From NCBI GenBank assembly GCA_947460445.1, contig CANHHS010000046.1, positions 1-11,497 on the forward strand: 11,497 bases of DNA, in the 5' to 3' direction. This DNA comes from Opitutia bacterium. GTDB taxonomy: Bacteria > Verrucomicrobiota > Verrucomicrobiia > Opitutales > UBA953. Position numbers and translations under genes: made by a program. Of the stretch, positions 6,272 through 11,497 are shown piece by piece (position 1 is the first letter of the stretch; every line of letters starts with the position of its first letter). The notes beneath the pieces were generated by a model. That model saw nothing but the letters and a program-made list of their open reading frames with translations, was not told the DNA's origin and ran no database searches.

Positions 6272-8815
6272 ATGGACAAGGACAAGAACGGAAATTTCTC
6301 ACCACGTGCGCGCCGCGTTGTCGACCTTGCTCGGGTTGAAGCGAAGCGTTTTTACCACAACTACGTAGGCACCGAACATATCTTGCTCGGCTTAATTAAG
6401 CTCGGCGAAGGTGTTGCCGTGAATGTGCTTGGTCGCATGGGCGTCGAGCTCAAAAAAGTTCGCGAACTCGTTGAAAAACAAGTCGGTAAAGGTCCCGAAG
6501 AAGCGAAGTCGCCCGACGCTCTTCCACTTACCCCGCGCGTACAAAAGGTTTTCACATATGCCAAAAGTGAAGCCGCTAAACTCGGTCACGCTTATATCGG
6601 TACGGAGCATATTTTGCTCGGCCTATTGCGCGAAGGCGAAGGTGTCGCTGCCAAAGTGCTTTCTGAGTTGAACGTCGACATCGAGCGTTGCCGTCAAGAG
6701 ATCCTTGCGCAAATTCAACCCGAAGAGGGTGCCGAAGGTGAATCACCTGCTTCAGGCTCCGCGGAAGGCGAGTCGAGTGAAGAAGGGCCTTCCGCTCGCC
6801 CAGAAGGTGGACGGCCTGGCCGCGGAGAGCGACTTTCTCTCCTGAAGACTTTTGGTCGTGATTTAACCGAGTTAGCACGCGCAGGTGAACTTGACCCTGT
6901 AATCGGTCGTAAGGACGAAATCCGCCGCGTTATCCAGATTCTCTGCCGTCGTACTAAAAATAACCCCGTCCTTATCGGCGAGGCTGGGGTCGGCAAGACC
7001 GCCATTATTGAAGGCCTTGCGCAAGAAATCACTGCAGGTTCTGTTCCTGAGATCCTCCTTAACCATAAAGTCGTCACCTTGGATATGGCCCTAATGGTTG
7101 CAGGTACGAAGTACCGTGGTCAGTTCGAGGAGCGCATCAAAGGCGTGATGGACGAAGTTAAGCGCGCCAAGAACATCATCCTCTTCATCGACGAGATTCA
7201 CACCATTGTCGGTGCCGGCGCTGCCGAAGGCGCGATGGATGCATCTAACATTCTTAAGCCAGCCCTGTCTCGCGGGGAGATTCAATGTGTCGGCGCAACC
7301 ACGCTTACAGAATACCGTAAACACATTGAAAAAGACGCTGCCCTCGAGCGCCGTTTCCAATCGGTAAAGGTTGATGATCCTTCCCAGGAAGACGCTATCC
7401 GCATTCTCAAGGGCATTCGGCATAAATACGAGAAGCACCATAACTGCGAGTTCACCGATGCAGCGATCGAGCAGGCGGTGAAGCTTTCCAGTCGTTACAT
7501 TACTTCGCGTCACTTGCCTGATAAAGCCATCGACGTGATGGATGAGGCGGGGGCACGTGCCCGGATTCGTGCACTGAATCTCCCACCAGAATTAGAGAAG
7601 CTGCAGACCGAAATTGATTCAGTTGTGCTCGCAAAGGAAGATGCTTCGCGTCACCAAAAATTCGAAGAAGCTGCCGACTTGCGTGATCAAGAGAAGAAGC
7701 TTCGCGCTAAACGTGAAAAGTCTTTGGAAGAATGGAAGAAGCGCCGCGAAGAAACCAAAGTTGTTGTCTCCGAAGACGACATCTTATCCATCGTTGCAGA
7801 TTGGACCGGCATCCCCTTGTCGCGGATGGAGAAAAAAGAGACACAGAAGCTGCTCGACCTCGAAAAAGACTTACAGGCTTCCGTGATTGGGCAAGAAATG
7901 GCCTGCGAGGTGATTGCCCGTGCCCTCAGGCGCTCGCGTGCAGACCTAAAAGACCCTCGTCGCCCCATCGGTTCATTCCTCTTCCTTGGCCCAACGGGTG
8001 TTGGTAAAACTCTGTTGGCGCGCACCCTTGCGGAGAAGATGTTCGGTGAAGCCGACTCTGTTATCCAGATCGACATGTCCGAGTACATGGAGAAATTTGC
8101 GGTCTCTCGTTTGATTGGTTCGCCACCAGGCTATGTTGGTTACGAAGAAGGCGGGCAATTGACCGAACAGGTTCGTCGTAAGCCATACGCCGTTGTCCTT
8201 TTTGATGAAATTGAGAAGGCACACCCCGATGCAATTCACTTGCTCTTGCAGGTGCTGGAAGATGGTCGTCTGACGGATTCACTCGGTCGGACAATTGATT
8301 TCCGAAACACCATCTTGATTATGACATCGAATGTGGGTGCAGATGTGCTGCAGCGTAATTCGTTTATGGGTTTCGACGCTGGCACCGATACCACCCGGGA
8401 TTACGAGAAGCTCAAAGAGCGTATCCTCGAAGAAACGAAGCGAGCCTTTAAACCAGAGTTTCTGAATCGTTTAACCGACATTGTTATCTTCCACCAACTC
8501 GCCAAGCAGCACATGCACGTCATTGTTGATCTTGAGTTGAAGAAGGTGGTTAAGCGCCTAGCTGACCTTGAAATCGTTTTACAAATGACCGATCCCGCGC
8601 GCGAGTTCCTCGTCGAGCACGGTTGGGATGAGAAGTATGGCGCACGGCCTTTGCGCCGTGCAATCGAGCGTCACCTTGAAGACCCCCTTGCCGAAGTTAT
8701 TCTGCGCGACGAGCTCCGGAAGGGTGACCCCGTCGTCGTCGGCGCTTCCCCTGAAGGCCTCACCTTTACGCAAAAAGAAAAGAAGAAGTCTGAGCCTAAA
8801 GAGCCAAAGGCTTAA
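6272..8815 (+). CDS. clpC: ATP-dependent Clp protease ATP-binding subunit ClpC
   Basis: ClpC is a Hsp100 AAA+ unfoldase that feeds proteins to ClpP. From the ATG at 6272 it has 847 residues. Two Clp N repeats lie at about 8-70 and 86-147 (both with GTEHILLGL). An acidic, Gly/Ser/Pro-rich linker spans about 150-188. The first AAA module has Walker A GEAGVGKT at 236-243 (alanine where proline is usual), Walker B ILFIDE at 303-308 and ERRF near 359-362. A UVR-like coiled middle domain covers about 440-495. The second AAA module has GPTGVGKT at 573-580, VVLFDE at 641-646, and ARPLRR (sensor 2) at 791-796. MGF at 699-701 sits where ClpP-docking loops carry a hydrophobic-Gly-Phe tripeptide, so a ClpP partner is expected, though none is in the window. 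An upstream in-frame ATG at 6242 adds ten unconserved residues. I find no CIRCE or CtsR-like operator upstream, and no clear Shine-Dalgarno sequence. Confidence 0.96.
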   Translation: MDKDKNGNFSPRARRVVDLARVEAKRFYHNYVGTEHILLGLIKLGEGVAVNVLGRMGVELKKVRELVEKQVGKGPEEAKSPDALPLTPRVQKVFTYAKSEAAKLGHAYIGTEHILLGLLREGEGVAAKVLSELNVDIERCRQEILAQIQPEEGAEGESPASGSAEGESSEEGPSARPEGGRPGRGERLSLLKTFGRDLTELARAGELDPVIGRKDEIRRVIQILCRRTKNNPVLIGEAGVGKTAIIEGLAQEITAGSVPEILLNHKVVTLDMALMVAGTKYRGQFEERIKGVMDEVKRAKNIILFIDEIHTIVGAGAAEGAMDASNILKPALSRGEIQCVGATTLTEYRKHIEKDAALERRFQSVKVDDPSQEDAIRILKGIRHKYEKHHNCEFTDAAIEQAVKLSSRYITSRHLPDKAIDVMDEAGARARIRALNLPPELEKLQTEIDSVVLAKEDASRHQKFEEAADLRDQEKKLRAKREKSLEEWKKRREETKVVVSEDDILSIVADWTGIPLSRMEKKETQKLLDLEKDLQASVIGQEMACEVIARALRRSRADLKDPRRPIGSFLFLGPTGVGKTLLARTLAEKMFGEADSVIQIDMSEYMEKFAVSRLIGSPPGYVGYEEGGQLTEQVRRKPYAVVLFDEIEKAHPDAIHLLLQVLEDGRLTDSLGRTIDFRNTILIMTSNVGADVLQRNSFMGFDAGTDTTRDYEKLKERILEETKRAFKPEFLNRLTDIVIFHQLAKQHMHVIVDLELKKVVKRLADLEIVLQMTDPAREFLVEHGWDEKYGARPLRRAIERHLEDPLAEVILRDELRKGDPVVVGASPEGLTFTQKEKKKSEPKEPKA

Positions 8816-9174
8816 TGCGCCTCCGTGTTATCGCTGCGACCCTCGCCGCCCTTGCGGTAGGCTTGGGCGCATTGGGCGCACACGCTCTCAAGGAACAGTT
8901 CCTAGCCCAGCCGACTGCACGGGAATGGTGGGATACTGCTTCGCATTACTTATTGGTCCATGCGGCTGCGGCAGCGTTGCTTCCGCTTTATGCACGCGTT
9001 GCACAATGGTGTATGCTTTCAGGTGCCCTCCTATTCGCGAGTACGCTGTATGCAATGGCTCTGGGTGCCCCTCATTGGCTGGGTGCAGTCACTCCGATTG
9101 GCGGCGTGTTACTGATCGTCGGCTGGCTTAACTTCGCCTGGGCGAGCCTCCGCACTCCGCCGTCTAATCTTTAA
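8815..9174 (+). CDS. DUF423 family small inner-membrane protein
   Basis: This 119-residue protein belongs to the DUF423/YgdD-like family, whose function is not established. The family hallmark GALGAHALK is at about 18-26 and W-D-T-A-S-H-Y followed by LLVHAAAAALLP at about 39-57. Four hydrophobic segments are visible, at roughly residues 4-24, 44-60, 64-83 and 89-112, giving a compact four-helix membrane protein with little outside the bilayer. The ATG shares its A with the clpC stop (TAATG at 8813-8817), so translation is probably coupled to clpC. The AAAGG in the clpC tail could serve as ribosome site. The stop codon interlocks with that of the convergent exonuclease gene. Confidence 0.88.
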   Translation: MRLRVIAATLAALAVGLGALGAHALKEQFLAQPTAREWWDTASHYLLVHAAAAALLPLYARVAQWCMLSGALLFASTLYAMALGAPHWLGAVTPIGGVLLIVGWLNFAWASLRTPPSNL

Positions 9175-9836
9175 AATTTCGGGACAATACCAGTACTCTC
9201 GAGCTTAAGGAAGAGCTCGCGGCCAACCCAGGCATCATTGGCAGCGTATTGAACCTGCCGCTTGTCGAGGCGTCTCGACCAGTCTGAAATCTGCACCCGT
9301 TTTGATTTTTTCATCTGGAACCCTAAGTAGTGAGCAGCGAGCGCGCGCAACCCAGTGTTTTCAACGCCTGCTTTGCGTGAGTAATCGGAAATCTCAATAA
9401 AACCGTGGGCATCAAAGGGAGCGCGTCGCATGAGATTACGTACATCGTCGCGTACCGCGATACCGACTTTGGCAATGCGAGGATTACAGAGTACCGGGAA
9501 TGCAAAGGGAATTCCGCCGCAGGCTTCGATTCTAAAAACGAAGACGCGATCACTGGTTGCTAATTGGAGAACGGAGGGAAGGTGGTATTCGCCGCGCCGG
9601 TGGGAAGGTTTTGTCTCGGTGTCGAAACCCAAAACGCGTTCGTTCATCATGGTGCGGATGGCGAGCTCGGCCTCATTTTCGCGTTCGACCAATTCGATCG
9701 GGCCGTTCCACTCTGCCTCGGGTAACCCATCGATAAAATTTTTCTCAATGCGCAGTCCGCCCCTCGCTGACCCCGGGTTAGGGTTGCTAGGTTCTTCTTC
9801 GCCGGATTCTGGCGCGATGTCCTCGGGCTCTACCAT
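9171..9836 (-). CDS. 3'-5' exonuclease, RNase D / WRN-exonuclease-like (DEDDy)
   Basis: This is a single-domain DnaQ-fold exonuclease that should trim RNA or DNA from the 3' end using two metal ions. From the ATG at 9836 it has 221 residues. Exo I is GFDTET with D72 and E74. Exo II is KVGIAVRDDVRNL with D130/D131. Exo III is YAANDAW with Y197 and D201, giving the DEDDy pattern. There is no HRDC domain, unlike full-length RNase D, so it resembles the WRN-type stand-alone exonucleases. The first 30 residues are acidic and Pro/Gly/Ser-rich (ESGEEEPSNPNPG) and look disordered. The frame is open to 9992, but that longer version would run antisense through tRNA-Ala. Other starts, such as a GTG near 9884, are possible. 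No ribosome site is obvious. The stop shares TTAA with the DUF423 gene. DNA versus RNA preference is undetermined. Confidence 0.87.
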   Translation of the reverse strand: MVEPEDIAPESGEEEPSNPNPGSARGGLRIEKNFIDGLPEAEWNGPIELVERENEAELAIRTMMNERVLGFDTETKPSHRRGEYHLPSVLQLATSDRVFVFRIEACGGIPFAFPVLCNPRIAKVGIAVRDDVRNLMRRAPFDAHGFIEISDYSRKAGVENTGLRALAAHYLGFQMKKSKRVQISDWSRRLDKRQVQYAANDAWVGRELFLKLESTGIVPKF

Positions 9837-9950
9837 TCCATGGAGGCAACTCGGCTCTGAGCCGATTGGCAAGCGTGGGCACACAACGACTTTGGGTAGA
9901 ATAGCGTTGACCGCATCGTTTTCCGGAGGTTTGTTGCCCTTTCCCTTTCC

Positions 9951-10026
<76 letters not shown>

Positions 10027-10028
10027 TT

Positions 10029-10071
10029 AAAAACCGACCGGTCGTTTTTCTGAAGAGGAAGACGGCCGGTC
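10029..10071 (-). terminator. Terminator hairpin after the histidine-kinase-like gene, possibly bidirectional
   Basis: A 10-bp stem pairs 10036-10045 with 10062-10071 (one G-T pair) around a 16-base loop, starting three bases past the stop of the minus-strand gene. On the minus strand it is followed by GG and then five T residues (complement of A at 10029-10033), as expected for intrinsic termination. The tRNA 3' end is only nine bases away. A smaller nested palindrome CGACCGGTCG followed by TTTTT (10035-10049) could also stop plus-strand tRNA transcripts. Confidence 0.65.
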
Positions 10072-10074
10072 CTC

Positions 10075-10668
10075 TTATTGCTTTGCTAGTTTGGGTGAAA
10101 CTAGACGCGCCTGGGATCGACTTGGTTTGATATCGACTGTTAGGGCGTAGCCTAGGCGTTTGGCTAAATCGTGGGAACTCGCTAGCCCGATGCCCCAGCC
10201 CTTAGTTGGCTTACGTTTTTTAGCACCGCCATTGACGAGCAGGGTGAGTTGGTTGGCCTTGTGCGTTTGGGTTACTTCGACATCGCCGTCGCTATGACGA
10301 AGCGCGTTCAACACTAAATTCTCCATGATGCGATGGAGGGCGACCGCATCTGTCTTTACCATGCCCTTAAGTTTAAATGATACGCGTTTTTGGTCAGACA
10401 GCTTTAGGCCGGCGTAGATATCTTTGCCCAAGTCAGTTAAATCTAGCGAAGTGCCGAGTGCCTTCGTTGGCTTGTCTCGGAGTTCTGTTCGTAGCGACTG
10501 CAGGAGTTTCTCCATGCGCCGCAAAGATGCTTTCAACTGAACCGATCCTTTACCTTCAATATTTTGTGCTGCAAGTAGCGCGACAGACAGAGGGTGGGCA
10601 ATGTCATGAGCAACCCCTGCGGCTCTCAAGCCAAGTTTCGCCAGTGAACTTTTAGAGGGTGCAGTCAT
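10075..10668 (-). CDS. Minimal histidine-kinase-like protein without sensor domain
   Basis: The 197-residue product looks like the catalytic core of a two-component histidine kinase and nothing else. The N-terminal dimerisation helix carries an H-box-like GVAHDIAHPLS with H21, the likely phospho-acceptor. A second helix spans about 44-62. The HATPase part has an N-box, ENLVLNALRHSDG, with N117 and N121, and a G2-type loop GWGIGLASS at 157-165. Where the G1 box normally reads DxGxG or DNGxG, the sequence is LLVNGGA (143-149), so the adenine-contacting aspartate appears to be valine, and the lid is very short. No transmembrane, PAS, HAMP or receiver domain is present. The ATG follows the stop of the upstream unknown gene by three bases, so the two are likely co-transcribed. 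It could be an active kinase, a pseudokinase, or a ChpT-like phosphotransferase. No response regulator is visible. Confidence 0.72.
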   Translation of the reverse strand: MTAPSKSSLAKLGLRAAGVAHDIAHPLSVALLAAQNIEGKGSVQLKASLRRMEKLLQSLRTELRDKPTKALGTSLDLTDLGKDIYAGLKLSDQKRVSFKLKGMVKTDAVALHRIMENLVLNALRHSDGDVEVTQTHKANQLTLLVNGGAKKRKPTKGWGIGLASSHDLAKRLGYALTVDIKPSRSQARLVSPKLAKQ

Positions 10669-10671
10669 TCC

Positions 10672-11497
10672 TTACCGGACTGCACCCAAGCGTGTAATTA
10701 ATGACTGGCAGTCACTCTTCAGTTTTTCCTCTTGAGTGTTATTTTCTTTCGACAGTCGTTCAAAGGAGGCAGCCACATCTCCGAGCAACTTTCGTAAAAC
10801 TAAAGCATCACGTTTTGCGTCTGTTTTGTCGGTTCGGTCCGCAAGTTCGCCTGCCAGGGTCTCGTATTTTCGCAGCCGTGCACTCAGCGCTTTGCGGTCT
10901 TCAGCGTTTTCACGCAAGAACTGCCAGGCAAGTCGGCCTTTATAACCTCCGTCTGCAATCGTCCGAATGTAGCCAATACAATTAAGAGTGGTATGGCCTT
11001 TATCTGACTCAGCGCGAAGCTGTTCTTCGCGCGCTTTGCCTGCAGGATCGCGCTCCCATGGTTGGCGGTCTTTACTGTCCTTGTTTCGGCTACTTTTCTT
11101 ATCCGACGAAGATTTGTCGCTATCAGTTGTCTTTGGTTCGACGTATGTTCCGCTGGCTTTGCGGAGTTCATCGTATCCTCTCCAAAATGCTGCTTCTTCT
11201 ATTCCGTAGGTTTTGCAGAAGCCGCTAATGGCTGAGGGGTCGATGCCCTTCATACGATCCGAGAGGGCGCTCGAAAGATTTTTAATGAGCTCCTTGGTGT
11301 CAGCGGGCGGAGTCTCTTTTGCAAAGGGATCTCCAGAATCCTCTTTCTTTGTTTCTGTCTTAGGCTCTGGCTTGAGCATGAGCTCGTGCTCATTCCAAAC
11401 CGCTGGTGAATTGCGCTTAATCCATTCGGTATCCAGTCCCTCCCAGGCGATGGTGTGTGTTTGTTCGCCGCCGGGTAGTCGGAAGGTGACCCTATCA
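10672..11497 (-). CDS. Hypothetical protein, charged and coiled-coil-rich (5' end outside window)
   Basis: I do not recognise this protein. The frame is open from its stop at 10672 to the window edge, so the Met at 11379 is probably internal, and at least 38 further residues precede it (including FRLPGGEQTHTIAWEGLDTE and WIKRNSPAVWNEHEL). Counting from that Met: residues 1-30 are Lys/Glu/Pro-rich and look flexible. A small helical block at about 31-75 contains SGFCKTYGIEEAAFWRGYDEL. A Ser/Lys/Asp low-complexity linker lies at about 84-105, then a charged stretch leading to LNCIGYIRTIADGGYKGRLAWQFL near 131-155. A helical C-terminus with heptad-like leucines (about 156-232) suggests a coiled coil. 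There is no signal peptide or membrane segment in the visible part. It is followed three bases later by the histidine-kinase-like gene, hinting at a shared pathway. The base composition is not obviously foreign. Confidence 0.7.
   Translation of the reverse strand, partial: DRVTFRLPGGEQTHTIAWEGLDTEWIKRNSPAVWNEHELMLKPEPKTETKKEDSGDPFAKETPPADTKELIKNLSSALSDRMKGIDPSAISGFCKTYGIEEAAFWRGYDELRKASGTYVEPKTTDSDKSSSDKKSSRNKDSKDRQPWERDPAGKAREEQLRAESDKGHTTLNCIGYIRTIADGGYKGRLAWQFLRENAEDRKALSARLRKYETLAGELADRTDKTDAKRDALVLRKLLGDVAASFERLSKENNTQEEKLKSDCQSLITRLGAVR

Noticed and set aside
6715..7513. Minus-strand open frames inside clpC (up to 140 codons)
   Set aside because: They are shadows of the clpC reading frame with no ribosome site and no recognisable domain.
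9897..9902. TAGAAT as the -10 box of the tRNA-Ala promoter
   Set aside because: It matches five of six bases, but no -35-like hexamer lies 16-18 bases upstream; a TTGACC at 9907-9912 has no matching -10. The promoter remains unassigned.

Overview
The window reads as a compact stretch of ordinary bacterial chromosome with moderate-to-high GC. It holds eleven protein genes (two cut by the window edges), one tRNA gene and two good intrinsic terminators. I see no insertion sequence, prophage, CRISPR array or integrase. The gene content suggests a Verrucomicrobiota relative, perhaps Opitutae/Puniceicoccales. The reasons are a RecN whose ABC signature reads SSGE instead of SGGE, a ClpC with a UVR-type middle domain, and several starts without a clear Shine-Dalgarno sequence. 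This placement is inference from memory of these families, not a search result.

Layout. Positions 1-767 (+) hold the C-terminal part of the DNA repair ATPase RecN. It converges, one base apart, on a short-chain dehydrogenase (769-1581, -). The dehydrogenase diverges from a short ribosome hibernation factor (1619-1966, +), which ends in a textbook terminator (1988-2014). Next is the peptidoglycan-recycling ligase Mpl (2077-3489, +). It converges on a three-gene minus-strand operon, nrnA-truB-ribF (6123 down to 3493), with a 4-base overlap and a 4-base gap between genes. Divergent from that operon is the protease chaperone ClpC (6272-8815, +), with a small DUF423 membrane protein coupled through a TAATG junction (8815-9174).

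The DUF423 gene and a DEDDy 3'-5' exonuclease (9171-9836, -) share a palindromic TTAA as their stop codons. A tRNA-Ala(GGC) gene with encoded CCA lies at 9951-10026 (+). The right end (minus strand) holds an unrecognised charged protein running off the window edge (10672 to beyond 11497). Three bases after it comes a minimal, sensor-less histidine-kinase-like protein (10075-10668) with a terminator hairpin.

Functionally most of this is housekeeping: translation and RNA (HPF, TruB, NrnA, tRNA-Ala, exonuclease), flavin cofactors (RibF), wall recycling (Mpl), repair (RecN) and proteostasis (ClpC). The least explained part is the right end, where a tiny kinase-like protein with a degenerate adenine-binding motif is coupled to an unknown protein. 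I did not find a convincing new multi-gene system; that pair is the best candidate for follow-up.
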